A stretch of DNA of 60,811 bases from JAWXBM01 sp034440115 (GCA_034440115.1 JAWXBM010000131.1:1-60811), one strand, 5' to 3'. Shown: positions 26,395-36,188, counted from the stretch's first letter. Notes: generated from the letters alone by a model not told the origin. Translations and numbers: made by a program.

Positions 26395-28230
26395 TCAAGC
26401 TTCGTTACGGATCCTGTCGGCCCGCTTGCGTTCGTGCTCCAACAGGTAAACCTTGCGCAAGCGGATACTTTCCGGCGTTACTTCTACCAGTTCGTCATCT
26501 TCAATAAACTCCAGAGCTTGCTCCAGTGTCATTTTAATGGCGCCATTGAGTAGCACGTTTTCGTCCTTGAGTACGGTGCGTATGTTGGTCAACTGCTTGG
26601 TTTTCAGCGGATTCACTGTCAAGTCATTGGCGCGACTGTGTATACCCACGATCTGGCCTTCGTATACGTCCGCACCCGGCTCGATCAGCAGTCGGCCACG
26701 CTCCTGCAAGTTGAACAGGCCATAGGGTCCGGCCCGTCCGGTGCCATTTGAAATCAGCACGCCGTTATTGCGCGGCGATATGGCGCCAGGCAAGTAAGGC
26801 CCGTAATGATTGAAAACATGGAACATCAATCCGGTTCCGGCAGTCAGTGTACGAAACTCATTCTGGAAGCCGATCAAGCCCCTGGCGGGTATGATGTATT
26901 CCAGACGAACCCGTCCTTTGCCATCTAACTGCATGTTCTGCAGCTCGGCACGCCGCTCACCCAACTTTTCCATGACGGCGCCCTGGTATGCAGACTCAAG
27001 ATCGGCCACCAATTGCTCGTAAGGCTCTTCTTTATGATCTTCCAGTTCGTGCAGAATCACTTCTGGCCGCGATATGGCCAACTCGTAACCTTCGCGACGC
27101 ATGGTTTCAATCAGGATGGAAAGATGTAGTTCACCTCGCCCGGATACCTTGAAGCGTTCGGCGTCTTCGGTTTCCTCAACCCGCAGGGAAACATTGTGGC
27201 TGGCCTCGCGCAACAGGCGTTCACGCAACTGACGGCTGGTGAGGTATTTGCCTTCCTTGCCGGCAAAAGGTGATTTGTTGACCCGGAAAGTCATGCTGAT
27301 GGTAGGTTCGTCGACCGTCAGCGCGGGCAGTGCTTCTGGAGTATCCCGGTCACACAAAGTGTCGGAAATGCCCAGGTCTTCAATGCCTGTAACGGCAATG
27401 ATATCGCCGGCTGCGGCGGATTTGACTTCCTGCCGCTCCAGCCCGTGAAAACCCAATACCTGCAACACGCGCGCATTGCGTTTTTTGCCATGGCGATCAA
27501 TCACGCAAATGGATTGGTTGGTGCTGATTTGACCGCGTTGTATACGGCCAATACCAATAACGCCGACATAGGAGCTGTAATCCAGCGATGAAACCCGCAT
27601 CTGAAAAGGGCCACCAGAATCAACATCAGGAGGCGCAACATTTTTTATGACGGATTCAAACAACGGCCTCATATCGCCGTCCGTAACAGAATCTTCCAGG
27701 CTGGCAAACCCTTTCAGGGCTGATGCATAAACCACCGGAAAATCCAGTTGCTCGTCGGTGGCGCCCAGTTTGTCAAATAAGTCAAAAGTCTGGTCCAGCA
27801 CCCACTGTGGGCGGGCGCCTTCGCGGTCCACCTTGTTGATGACCACAATGGGCTTGAAGCCCATTTCAAAGGATTTCTGTGTGACAAATCGGGTTTGCGG
27901 CATCGGGCCGTCTACCGCGTCCACCAGCAACAGCACAGAGTCGACCATGCTGAGTATTCGTTCAACTTCACCACCAAAATCAGCATGTCCTGGGGTATCT
28001 ACAATATTAATGCGCCAGTCGGTTTCACCGTCGTTCCAAATGATGGAGGTATTCTTGGAAAGGATGGTAATGCCGCGCTCTTTTTCCAGGTCGTTGGAGT
28101 CCATCACGCGCTCGGGCCGGGCTGCGCGCTCACCCAGAGTTCCGGATTGCTGCAGCAAACAGTCAACAAGCGTGGTCTTGCCATGATCGACGTGCGCGAT
28201 GATAGCGATATTTCTGAGATTCTGAATCAC
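26395..28230 (-). CDS. typA: Translational GTPase TypA/BipA
   Basis: A 611-residue GTPase (E. coli 607). NIAIIAHVDHGKTTLVDCLL (G1), the G2-region ERGITILSKN, G3 DTPGHADFGGEVER and G4 NKVDR are intact; the C-terminal BipA domain RGLIGFQNEFRTLTAGTG follows. It binds the ribosome, aids 50S assembly and supports growth in cold and stress. The gene runs minus, converging on the M61 gene; pdxB lies 64 nt upstream. Confidence 0.97.
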   Translation of the reverse strand: MIQNLRNIAIIAHVDHGKTTLVDCLLQQSGTLGERAARPERVMDSNDLEKERGITILSKNTSIIWNDGETDWRINIVDTPGHADFGGEVERILSMVDSVLLLVDAVDGPMPQTRFVTQKSFEMGFKPIVVINKVDREGARPQWVLDQTFDLFDKLGATDEQLDFPVVYASALKGFASLEDSVTDGDMRPLFESVIKNVAPPDVDSGGPFQMRVSSLDYSSYVGVIGIGRIQRGQISTNQSICVIDRHGKKRNARVLQVLGFHGLERQEVKSAAAGDIIAVTGIEDLGISDTLCDRDTPEALPALTVDEPTISMTFRVNKSPFAGKEGKYLTSRQLRERLLREASHNVSLRVEETEDAERFKVSGRGELHLSILIETMRREGYELAISRPEVILHELEDHKEEPYEQLVADLESAYQGAVMEKLGERRAELQNMQLDGKGRVRLEYIIPARGLIGFQNEFRTLTAGTGLMFHVFNHYGPYLPGAISPRNNGVLISNGTGRAGPYGLFNLQERGRLLIEPGADVYEGQIVGIHSRANDLTVNPLKTKQLTNIRTVLKDENVLLNGAIKMTLEQALEFIEDDELVEVTPESIRLRKVYLLEHERKRADRIRNEA

Positions 28231-28294
28231 AATGGTACATTCGGGGAAGGGGGGCGCACGTTAACCTGTTTTCGCAATAAAATCAATGAGAAAA

Positions 28295-29419
28295 TCAATC
28301 AGAGCCGAAGCAAAAACCCAATGATATAAGCGCTTTTGCCAAGCCCTCATTGAGGTCTGGCGGCAGTTTTCGACCGGCAAAATCTCGCCGCACCGGGTAG
28401 TGCGCGCGCAGAGTGTCAAAATCTTTAGCAGAAATCCTGTCCCGGCCATACAGGCAGGCTCTAAGCGCTGCATCATCGCTTTCGACTGGGCAACTGGCCA
28501 GGATGACTGCTGCGGCAGAGCAGCTCTCATGAATGGCCAGTGGTTCGGCTGGAGCAGATGGAGGCGGAATGGCTGCAGCTGGATCGATTCCCTGCCAGCC
28601 CAGAAACTGCCGGAATATCATACGGGTACCGTTTAATTTTCCGTCCAGGCTGTAACCGGCAACATGCGGTGTTGCCACCGTGACTTGGTGCAGGAGTCGG
28701 GCTTCAATGTTGGGCTCATCAGGCCAGACATCGAGGGCTGCGTGGCCTTTACCCTTGCTCAACCATTGGTCCAGTGCGGTGGCTTCAATCACAGCACCAC
28801 GCGAGCTGTTTATCACCAGGGTGCCGGACTTCAGGCTGGAGAATAATTTTTTGTTACCCAGGTGCAAAGTGGCGTGGTGGCCAGTCTTTGTGAGCGGAAC
28901 ATGAAAGCTGATCAGATTGCATTCAGTAATGGTTTCCATGTCCACCAGGTTTTTTCCACCCGCCTGGGCCAAAGGTGGGTCACAGGCAATTACGTTGCCA
29001 ACTTCCAATAGAGTCAATAAACGATGTAATCGACTGCCAACATTACCCAATCCTACAATTCCCACTGTGAGGTCAGACATATTCAGGCCAATGCGCTTTG
29101 CCGCCAGCAAGATCATGGCCAGGGTGTACTGTGCCGCACCATCGGCATTGCAGCCTGGTGCATGGCACCAATGAATGCCGCAGTCCTGCAGGAAGGCCGT
29201 GTCCATATGGTCGGTGCCAATGGTGGTCGAGCCGACAAAGCGCACCGAACTGCCCGCCAATAGTTGGTGATCAATACGGCTTACCGAACGGACCAGCAAG
29301 GCATCAGCTTGCTTGACCCTGCCGGCTGATATTTCTCTGCCTTTACAACGAAAAATATCGCCGAACTGGCCAAAAGTGGCATCGAGGCCAGGAATGTTTT
29401 CGTCCGCAACAATGCGCAT
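28295..29419 (-). CDS. pdxB: Erythronate-4-phosphate dehydrogenase
   Basis: A 374-residue D-2-hydroxyacid dehydrogenase acting second in the DXP-dependent pyridoxal phosphate pathway. The MRIVADENIPGLDATFGQFG start and GSTTIGTDHMDTAFLQ are PdxB signatures; the Rossmann motif GIVGLGNVGSRLHRLL is intact, and the C-terminal dimer domain is present. It reads minus, divergent from mdh across 163 nt. Confidence 0.95.
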   Translation of the reverse strand: MRIVADENIPGLDATFGQFGDIFRCKGREISAGRVKQADALLVRSVSRIDHQLLAGSSVRFVGSTTIGTDHMDTAFLQDCGIHWCHAPGCNADGAAQYTLAMILLAAKRIGLNMSDLTVGIVGLGNVGSRLHRLLTLLEVGNVIACDPPLAQAGGKNLVDMETITECNLISFHVPLTKTGHHATLHLGNKKLFSSLKSGTLVINSSRGAVIEATALDQWLSKGKGHAALDVWPDEPNIEARLLHQVTVATPHVAGYSLDGKLNGTRMIFRQFLGWQGIDPAAAIPPPSAPAEPLAIHESCSAAAVILASCPVESDDAALRACLYGRDRISAKDFDTLRAHYPVRRDFAGRKLPPDLNEGLAKALISLGFCFGSD

Positions 29420-29499
29420 CGCTAATGACTCCTTACATTATTACGGTGGCCGGTCTGATTATTAACTAATTCAATATAAAGCAGGGAGTATTAATTGGC

Positions 29500-29505
29500 T
29501 ATAAT
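29500..29505 (+). promoter_or_regulatory. Possible -10 element for mdh
   Basis: A perfect TATAAT lies 78 nt upstream of the mdh ATG in the A/T-rich pdxB-mdh divergent region. No good -35 is found at 16-18 nt, so the promoter is tentative. Confidence 0.3.
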
Positions 29506-29582
29506 ATTCAGGTCAAGTGATCAGACCATTTCTCGATCGCTATCCTTCACCAGCACCCCGATATTAGCGCAAGGAGTCCTTC

Positions 29583-30560
29583 ATGAAATCTCCCGTTCGA
29601 GTTGCCATTACCGGAGCAGCCGGTCAGATTGGTTACCAACTCTGTTTTCGAATTGCATCCGGCGACATGCTGGGTCCGGATCAGCCGGTCATTTTACAGT
29701 TGTTGGAAATCCCGCCCGCATTAGGTGCGTTGCAGGGTGTTGTGATGGAACTGGATGATGCGGCATTTTCCCTGCTGTCTGGTTGTGTGGCCACAGATGA
29801 TGTCGAAACAGCGTTCGAGGATGCCGATTATGCCTTGCTGGTTGGTGCCAGGCCACGTGGACCGGGTATGGAACGCAAAGACCTGATCGCTGCCAACGGC
29901 AAGATATTTGGCCCGCAAGGTCGGGCAATGAATGCTGTGGCCAGTCGCGATATTAAAGTCCTGGTGGTGGGCAACCCGGCCAATACCAACGCACTGATCG
30001 CCCGAGCCGCTGCGCCAGATCTGAATCCGAAAAATTTCACTGCCATGACCCGCCTGGATCACAACCGTGCCTTGGCCCAGTTGGCTGCCCGCACCGGCGT
30101 ACATCACAGTAAGATCCAGCGCATGATTATTTGGGGCAATCATTCCTCCACCCAGTACCCGGATATTCGATTCAGCATCGTCGACGGCAAGTCGGCGCCA
30201 GATTTGGTAGAAACCAGTTGGTACCGGGATACCTTTATCCCCGATGTGCAGCAGCGTGGTGCCGCAATTATTAAAGCGCGTGGCGCTTCCAGCGCAGCAT
30301 CTGCAGCATCTGCAGCTATCGATCATATGCGCACCTGGTCACTGGGTACCAAAGAGGGTGATTGGGTCTCTATGGCCGTGCCCGCTGATGGTAGTTATGG
30401 CATAGAGCCAGGAGTGATCTATTCCTATCCGTGTGAGTGCCGTAATGGCAGCTATGAAATCGTGCAAGGATTGGAAATCGACGAATTTAGCCGCGAACGT
30501 ATGGATGCCAGTGAAGCAGAACTGCGTGAGGAACGCGCCGCTGTGGAAGACTTGTTGTAA
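29583..30560 (+). CDS. mdh: Malate dehydrogenase (type 2)
   Basis: A 325-residue NAD-dependent enzyme oxidising malate to oxaloacetate. The GAAGQIGYQLCFRIASGDML glycine-rich loop and the catalytic TRLDHNRALAQLA segment and IIWGNHSSTQYPD (His) mark the type 2 form rather than the E. coli type. Its TAA shares a base with the prpB ATG (TAATG), so it leads an mdh-prpB-prpC operon. Its oxaloacetate product is the co-substrate of PrpC, a sensible metabolic pairing. Confidence 0.96.
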   Translation: MKSPVRVAITGAAGQIGYQLCFRIASGDMLGPDQPVILQLLEIPPALGALQGVVMELDDAAFSLLSGCVATDDVETAFEDADYALLVGARPRGPGMERKDLIAANGKIFGPQGRAMNAVASRDIKVLVVGNPANTNALIARAAAPDLNPKNFTAMTRLDHNRALAQLAARTGVHHSKIQRMIIWGNHSSTQYPDIRFSIVDGKSAPDLVETSWYRDTFIPDVQQRGAAIIKARGASSAASAASAAIDHMRTWSLGTKEGDWVSMAVPADGSYGIEPGVIYSYPCECRNGSYEIVQGLEIDEFSRERMDASEAELREERAAVEDLL

Positions 30561-31456
30561 TGTCGGCTGGAAACAAGTTACGCCAGGCAGTTGCGGAGCA
30601 CGCACCGCTGCAAGTGGTGGGTGCTATTAATGCCTATACGGCGAGAATGGCACAGGCCATAGGGCACAAAGCACTTTACCTTTCCGGCGGTGGTGTGGCA
30701 GCCAATTCATTGGGTCTGCCAGACCTGGGCATCAGTTCCCTGCATGATGTGTTGGTGGATGTGGACCGAATTACCCATGCCAGTGATCTGCCTTTGTTGG
30801 TCGATGCTGATACGGGTTTTGGTGGCGCTTTCAATATTTCTCGCACGGTGCGATCGCTAATTCGCGCCGGTGCTGCCGGAATGCACATAGAGGACCAGGT
30901 AGCGAGCAAGCGATGTGGCCACCGACCAGGTAAGGCTATCGTATCCCAGGCTGAAATGGTGGACCGTATCAAGGCGGCAGTTGATGCGCGTACCGATGCT
31001 GACTTTGTGGTCATGGCGCGTACGGATGCTCTGGCCGTTGAAGGGTTGGAGTCAACGATTGACAGGGCTGCGGCTTGCGTGGAAGCAGGGGCCGATATGG
31101 TGTTTCCGGAGGCCATGCGCAGCTTGGATGATTATGCCCAGCTAAAGAAAATCATCAGGGTTCCAATATTGGCCAATATTACGGAATTCGGTCACACACC
31201 TTTGTTCACCACCCGGGAATTGGGGGCTGTGGGCGTCGACATTGTGCTGTATTGCTGCTCGGCCTACCGCGCCATGAATCGCGGCGCGGAGCGGGTTTAC
31301 CAGGCGCTGCTGGCAGACGGCCATCAACACAATGTACTGGACATCATGCAAACACGTGCAGAATTGTATCACTACCTGGCATACCACGATTTCGAAAGCA
31401 AATTGGACCAGCTCTATGCTGACCAAAGCGCATCAGACACAGAAGAAGAGGTTTAA
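30560..31456 (+). CDS. prpB: 2-methylisocitrate lyase
   Basis: A 298-residue isocitrate lyase-family enzyme splitting 2-methylisocitrate to pyruvate and succinate, last step of the 2-methylcitrate cycle. The active-site loop KRCGHRPGKAIV (Cys at about residue 119) and the metal motif VDADTGFGG are intact. It overlaps mdh by one base and prpC follows after 5 nt. prpD or acnD, needed for the middle steps, is not in the window. The short loop and family motifs favour PrpB over carboxyphosphonoenolpyruvate mutases. Confidence 0.93.
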   Translation: MSAGNKLRQAVAEHAPLQVVGAINAYTARMAQAIGHKALYLSGGGVAANSLGLPDLGISSLHDVLVDVDRITHASDLPLLVDADTGFGGAFNISRTVRSLIRAGAAGMHIEDQVASKRCGHRPGKAIVSQAEMVDRIKAAVDARTDADFVVMARTDALAVEGLESTIDRAAACVEAGADMVFPEAMRSLDDYAQLKKIIRVPILANITEFGHTPLFTTRELGAVGVDIVLYCCSAYRAMNRGAERVYQALLADGHQHNVLDIMQTRAELYHYLAYHDFESKLDQLYADQSASDTEEEV

Positions 31457-31461
31457 GAAAA

Positions 31462-32583
31462 ATGACGGAAGCTAATAAAAGTGCAGGTCTGCGAGGACAG
31501 ACCGCCGGGCAGACTGCGATTTGCACTGTCGGAGCCGAAGGCAACAGTTTGCGCTACCGTGGCTATGACGTGGTGGACCTCGCTGAAAACGCCAGCTTCA
31601 ACGAAGTGGCTTTCATGATTCTCCACGGCCATCTGCCCAGCCGGGTAGAACTGGATGCCTTCAGCGCGCGCCTGAAGGGGCAGCGAAAACTGCCAGTCGC
31701 CCTATGTGAAGTATTGGAGCGAATTCCGGCAGATGCACATCCCATGGATGTCATGCGTACAGGTTGCTCCTTTCTGGGCAACCTGAAACAGGAAATAAGT
31801 TTTGACCACCAGTTGAAAGTTGCTGAACGCCTGCTTGCTTGCTTTCCATCCATCGTTGTTTACTGGTATCGCTATAGCCACGAAGGCATCCGGATAGAAA
31901 CAGCCAGCGAAGAGGCTTCAGTCGGCGCGCATTTCCTGCGCCTGCTGCATGGCGCATCGCCCAGCGAGCTGGCTGCCAGGGTCATGGACGTTTCACTGAT
32001 TCTTTATGCGGAACATGAGTTCAACGCTTCTACCTTCACCGCCCGCGTTTGCGCATCAACATTGTCTGATTTGTATTCCTGTATTACCGCAGCGATTGGT
32101 TCCTTGCGTGGTCCGCTGCATGGCGGTGCCAACGAAGCCGCCATGGATATGATCGAGCAGTATGCTTCAGCAGAGGAGGCGGTGGCTGATGTGAAACGCA
32201 AGTTGGAAGTCAAAGAACTGATCATGGGTTTTGGTCATGCGGTGTATAAATTGCGTGATCCGCGTAATGCGATCATCAAGGATTGGTCACGCAAACTTTC
32301 GGAGACGTCTGAGAACAAGGTCTTGTATCCGGTTTCCGAAGCGGTTGAGCGCACCATGAAAGAGCAGAAGAACATGTTCGCCAACGCGGACTTTTTCCAT
32401 GCCAGCGCCTATCACTTTATGGGCATTCCAACCAAGTTGTTCACACCCATATTCGCAATGTCGCGCCTAACCGGATGGTCTGCTCATTGCTTTGAGCAGC
32501 GTGCCAACAACCGCATAATACGTCCAGGGGCTGAGTACATAGGTCCGGAACCGCGCGCCTACACGGCGATAGATCAACGCTGA
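31462..32583 (+). CDS. prpC: 2-methylcitrate synthase
   Basis: A 373-residue citrate synthase-fold enzyme condensing propionyl-CoA with oxaloacetate. The short length and sequence (SLRYRGYDVVDLAENASFNE; catalytic ASTFTARVCASTLSDLYSC; GPLHGGANEAAMDMIEQY; GFGHAVYKLRDPR) match methylcitrate synthase, not the long respiratory citrate synthase. It ends the mdh-prpB-prpC operon before a strong bidirectional terminator. Confidence 0.93.
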   Translation: MTEANKSAGLRGQTAGQTAICTVGAEGNSLRYRGYDVVDLAENASFNEVAFMILHGHLPSRVELDAFSARLKGQRKLPVALCEVLERIPADAHPMDVMRTGCSFLGNLKQEISFDHQLKVAERLLACFPSIVVYWYRYSHEGIRIETASEEASVGAHFLRLLHGASPSELAARVMDVSLILYAEHEFNASTFTARVCASTLSDLYSCITAAIGSLRGPLHGGANEAAMDMIEQYASAEEAVADVKRKLEVKELIMGFGHAVYKLRDPRNAIIKDWSRKLSETSENKVLYPVSEAVERTMKEQKNMFANADFFHASAYHFMGIPTKLFTPIFAMSRLTGWSAHCFEQRANNRIIRPGAEYIGPEPRAYTAIDQR

Positions 32584-32607
32584 TCGGGACTTCTTTCCAA
32601 GCATTGA

Positions 32608-32634
32608 AAAGGCCGCCCTCGGGCGGCCTTTTTG
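32608..32634. terminator. Bidirectional terminator between prpC and rho
   Basis: AAAGGCCGCCC (32608-32618) and GGGCGGCCTTT (32621-32631) form an 11-bp perfect inverted repeat, with T-rich sequence on the plus side and AAAA at 32607-32610 giving a T run on the minus strand. It can end both convergent operons. Confidence 0.9.
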
Positions 32635-32653
32635 TGTCGAGTTGAAGCAGGTT

Positions 32654-33910
32654 TCAGCGCTTCATGAAGTTGAAAAACTCTTCATTGGACTTGGTGGCTT
32701 TCATTTTGTCCAGCATGAATTCGATCGCCTGAGCTTCGTCCATGGGGTTCAAGAGTTTGCGCAAAATCCACATTTTCTGCAATTGATCCTGCGGCATCAT
32801 CAGTTCTTCGCGGCGTGTGCCGGAGCGGTTGATGTCAATGGCAGGGTAGGTGCGGCGTTCGGCAATGCGGCGATTCAGGTGAACCTCCCAGTTGCCGGTA
32901 CCTTTGAATTCTTCGTAAATTACTTCGTCCATCTTCGAGCCCGTGTCTACCAGGGCTGTGGCAATGATGGTCAGTGAGCCGCCTTCGGTCACGTTACGTG
33001 CCGCACCAAAGAAGCGCTTGGGACGCTGCAAGGCATTGGCATCCACACCACCGGTGAGCACTTTCCCGGAAGAAGGCGCCACGGTATTGTAAGCGCGTGC
33101 CAAACGGGTGATGGAGTCCAGCAGGATGACTACATCCAGCTTGTGTTCAACCAATCGCTTGGCCCGTTCGATGACCATTTCGGCCACTTGTACATGCCGC
33201 GATGCGGGCTCATCAAAGGTACTGGATATCACTTCAGCATCAACCGAGCGCTGCATTTCAGTAACTTCTTCTGGACGCTCATCGATCAGCAGTATGATCA
33301 TCTTGCAGTCTGGATGATTGGCGCGAATACTGGTGGCAATATTCTGCAACATGATGGTTTTACCGGCTTTCGGCGGCGAAACAACCAAGCCTCGTTGGCC
33401 TTTGCCAATGGGTGCCACCAGGTCAATGATGCGAGCCGTGATGTCTTCGGTACTTCCGTTGGCGCGTTCCAGTCGCAATTGTTCGCGGGGAAATTCAGCG
33501 GTCAGGTTTTCAAACAGAATTTTCTGTTTGGCGGCATCCGGCGATTCGTAATTCAGCTCCTGCACCTTGAGCAGAGCAAAATATCTCTCACTGTCTTTCG
33601 GCGGCCTGATTTTTCCTGTCAGCATGTCGCCGGTTCGCAGCGAGAAACGCCGAATTTGACTGGGTGAAACATAAATATCGTCTGGGCCGGCCAGATAGGA
33701 ACTGTCTGCTGAGCGCAGGAAACCAAAACCGTCTTGCAGGATTTCCAGAACACCATCGCCGAATATGGCTTCGCCGTTTTTGGCATGGGCCTTCAAGATC
33801 GAAAATATGACGTCTTGCCGCCGTTGACGGGCAACGCCTTCAAGGCCCATTTCATTGGCAATATCCAATAATTCGGAAACAGTTTTTTGTTTGAGTTCAG
33901 TCAGGTTCAT
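32654..33910 (-). CDS. rho: Transcription termination factor Rho
   Basis: A 418-residue hexameric RNA helicase (E. coli 419). The RNA-binding N-terminal part has GVLEILQDGFGFLRSADSSY; the ATPase has Walker A PPKAGKTIMLQ and Walker B DVVILLDSITRLARAYN, with the R-loop and Q-loop segments. It is on the minus strand, with trxA 385 nt upstream in the same direction. In E. coli rho is autoregulated through a leader. Confidence 0.98.
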   Translation of the reverse strand: MNLTELKQKTVSELLDIANEMGLEGVARQRRQDVIFSILKAHAKNGEAIFGDGVLEILQDGFGFLRSADSSYLAGPDDIYVSPSQIRRFSLRTGDMLTGKIRPPKDSERYFALLKVQELNYESPDAAKQKILFENLTAEFPREQLRLERANGSTEDITARIIDLVAPIGKGQRGLVVSPPKAGKTIMLQNIATSIRANHPDCKMIILLIDERPEEVTEMQRSVDAEVISSTFDEPASRHVQVAEMVIERAKRLVEHKLDVVILLDSITRLARAYNTVAPSSGKVLTGGVDANALQRPKRFFGAARNVTEGGSLTIIATALVDTGSKMDEVIYEEFKGTGNWEVHLNRRIAERRTYPAIDINRSGTRREELMMPQDQLQKMWILRKLLNPMDEAQAIEFMLDKMKATKSNEEFFNFMKR

Positions 33911-34295
33911 AGATTCAGTTCAGCTTAAGAGACTTTCGGGCTTAGGGGAGGTTAGTTTTTGTATCAGCCAAGTCCGTGAGACCCGGCATATCTTTGATAA
34001 ATTCATGAGTGCCTGCGGCGACAAAGGCCTTGCAGGAAGTTTTAGTTATTTAAATCACTATGGCCAGAAGACAATCCGGACTCATTGTGTATCTGTTATG
34101 TGAATCTGGGATGCTTTGGCGCCGTCTGGAATTACGGGCTTGGATGTCGATAAGCTAACACGATAGAGCAGCACCGTCCAGTCATCCGTCACCGCAGTAG
34201 TTGATCTTTTCTCCAGGCCGTGGCGACTGGCGCTCAATCCTTGCAATCGGTTTTTGCGGACCAACTCCCGTTTGGCGGAAGCTGGCCCACGCGTT
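33911..34295 (-). other. 385-nt non-coding rho leader region
   Basis: No gene is supported here. The few reading frames on either strand lack a good start and codon structure; the longest minus frame begins with TTG inside the trxA stop. The region probably holds the rho promoter and leader. Rho autoregulation through a long 5' leader is known in E. coli, but I see no clear rhoL-like leader peptide. Confidence 0.5.
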
Positions 34296-34622
34296 TCAGA
34301 CAACTTCGTCCAGAAAAGCTTTCAGTTGGCCTTTGGTCAATGCTCCAACTTTAGTCGCCTGCACTTTGCCGTCTTTGAAAACCATCAAAGTCGGTATACC
34401 ACGAATACTGTACTTCTGAGGCGTCGCCGTGTTGGAGTCAATATCCATTTTGGCCACTTTCAGGCGGCCCTTATATTCGCCAGCAATTTCTTCAAGGATT
34501 GGGGCAATCATTTTGCAAGGGCCGCACCATTCGGCCCAGTAGTCGACCAAAACGGGACTGTCAGAACCGAGTACTTCCTGTTCAAAACTGCCGTCCGTTA
34601 CGTGCGTTATATGTTCACTCAC
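34296..34622 (-). CDS. trxA: Thioredoxin 1
   Basis: A 108-residue thioredoxin with active-site Trp-Cys33-Gly-Pro-Cys36-Lys (DYWAEWCGPCKMIAPILEEI) and the cis-Pro IRGIPTLMVFKDGK. GTG 34622 is the start: GGAG at 34630-34633 is 7 nt away, while an ATG at 34626-34628 is only 1 nt from it, and GTG gives the normal MSEHITHVTD opening. It is adjacent to rho and divergent from rhlB, a synteny shared with E. coli. Confidence 0.96.
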   Translation of the reverse strand: MSEHITHVTDGSFEQEVLGSDSPVLVDYWAEWCGPCKMIAPILEEIAGEYKGRLKVAKMDIDSNTATPQKYSIRGIPTLMVFKDGKVQATKVGALTKGQLKAFLDEVV

Positions 34623-34629
34623 TATCATT

Positions 34630-34633
34630 CTCC
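34630..34633 (-). promoter_or_regulatory. Shine-Dalgarno deciding the GTG start of trxA
   Basis: GGAG on the minus strand is 7 nt before GTG 34622 and only 1 nt before an in-frame ATG at 34628, so it selects the GTG. Confidence 0.7.
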
Positions 34634-34874
34634 GGTTTAGCATGCGCTTACGCCACTGGTGCGTAACGGGTAGCGCGGTTAATATGGATTCTTTCGAGGC
34701 CCTAAATCGCGATCCGCACAACCGGATAAGGACGTTCTGGAAGACAGGGCATTCATTTCACCTGAACCGCCTGACGATATCAAGGCTCCTGCTTGACTTT
34801 TCAAGCCCGGCATTGACTGTGCCACTTAGCAGAAGACCCGGTCCGGGTTCGATGGCTTACGAGTTAAAAAATAC

Positions 34875-36188
34875 ATGAAAACCTCTGACAACAAGAATCC
34901 CCTCAGCGACTTGGCATTTTCCAGCCTGGACCTGCTTCCGCCAGTCATGCAAGGATTGCAGGACGCTGGTTTTACTTATTGTACCCCGATTCAGGCACTG
35001 ACTTTGCCCATTGCCCTGAAGGGCAAGGATATAGCAGGACAGGCCCAGACCGGAACCGGAAAAACAGCTGCCTTCTTGCTGGTCATCCTGCAAAGGTTGT
35101 TGCAAAGCGATGCTGGCCCTGAACCTCATCAACCCCGGTCGCTGATTCTGGCTCCAACCCGTGAGTTGGCATTGCAGATTCATAAAGATGCGGTTCTCCT
35201 GAGTGGCAATTCCGGGCTCAAGTTGGGGCTGGCTTACGGAGGCGTTGATTATGAAAAGCAGCGGCAGCAATTGTTGGCCGGAGTAGATATTCTGATCGGT
35301 ACTCCCGGCAGGATAATCGATTATTTCAAGCAGAAGGTCTTCAATCTACGGCAGATTGAAATTATGGTGTTGGATGAAGCCGATCGCATGTTTGATCTGG
35401 GTTTTATCAAAGACATTCGTTATGTACTTCGCCGCCTGCCAGAGCGTGATCAACGGCAATGCATGTTGTTTTCTGCGACTCTGGGGCAACGCGTCCTGGA
35501 GTTGGCTTACGAGCATATGAACGACCCGAAGTTGCTCAAGGCCGAGGCTGCGCAGGTCACGGCGGAGAATGTTCAGCAAACAGTTTACTATCCCGCCAAT
35601 GATGAAAAATTGCCTTTACTCGCCGGCTTGTTGCGTAAGTTCAACAGCGGCAGGGTAATCGTGTTTGCCAATACGCGTATTGCAACCGACAAAATTGAAC
35701 GCACGTTAAACGCGAACGGTTTTCACGCTGCGGCAATTTCTGGCAGTGTGCCGCAGAAGAAACGCCAGTCCTTGCTGAAACAATTTCATGACGGTGAAAT
35801 TCCCATTCTGGTTGCAACGGATGTTGCAGCCCGTGGCCTGCACATTCCAGATGTCACTCATGTCATTAATTTTGATTTGCCGCAAGACGCACCGGATTAT
35901 GTACACCGGATTGGCCGCACAGCTCGCCTGGGCGCGAAAGGTGAAGCCATCAGCTTCGCTTGCGAAAATTACGCCTTTCATCTGCCAGAAATTGAAGACT
36001 ACATTGGCTACCCGATTGCAGTCGAGAATCCTGAAAAGGGCATGTTGGAGGCGCTGAATCGCCCACCACCGGCGCCCAGAAAAGCGAGGCCACAGACTAA
36101 ACAGGGTAGCGGCGATAATCGCCGTCACAGAAGCAGTACGCAGGGCGGCAGTCATCGCAGCGGGAAGGGGAAGTCGACTGCGCAATGA
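34875..36188 (+). CDS. rhlB: DEAD-box ATP-dependent RNA helicase RhlB
   Basis: A 437-residue helicase. Motif Q (TYCTPIQALTLP, about 34-45), motif I AQTGTGKT (57-64), motif II DEAD (167-170), SAT (SATLGQRV) and the C-terminal HRIGRTARLG motif are intact; a basic Lys/Arg/Ser tail ends the protein. The order next to divergent trxA and rho supports RhlB over RhlE. Unlike in E. coli it is directly coupled to ftsE: its TGA overlaps the ftsE ATG by 4 nt. Confidence 0.92.
   Translation: MKTSDNKNPLSDLAFSSLDLLPPVMQGLQDAGFTYCTPIQALTLPIALKGKDIAGQAQTGTGKTAAFLLVILQRLLQSDAGPEPHQPRSLILAPTRELALQIHKDAVLLSGNSGLKLGLAYGGVDYEKQRQQLLAGVDILIGTPGRIIDYFKQKVFNLRQIEIMVLDEADRMFDLGFIKDIRYVLRRLPERDQRQCMLFSATLGQRVLELAYEHMNDPKLLKAEAAQVTAENVQQTVYYPANDEKLPLLAGLLRKFNSGRVIVFANTRIATDKIERTLNANGFHAAAISGSVPQKKRQSLLKQFHDGEIPILVATDVAARGLHIPDVTHVINFDLPQDAPDYVHRIGRTARLGAKGEAISFACENYAFHLPEIEDYIGYPIAVENPEKGMLEALNRPPPAPRKARPQTKQGSGDNRRHRSSTQGGSHRSGKGKSTAQ

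Noticed and set aside
34082..34303. Possible 73-codon gene between trxA and rho
   Set aside because: TTG start inside the trxA stop, no Shine-Dalgarno, no recognisable motif.
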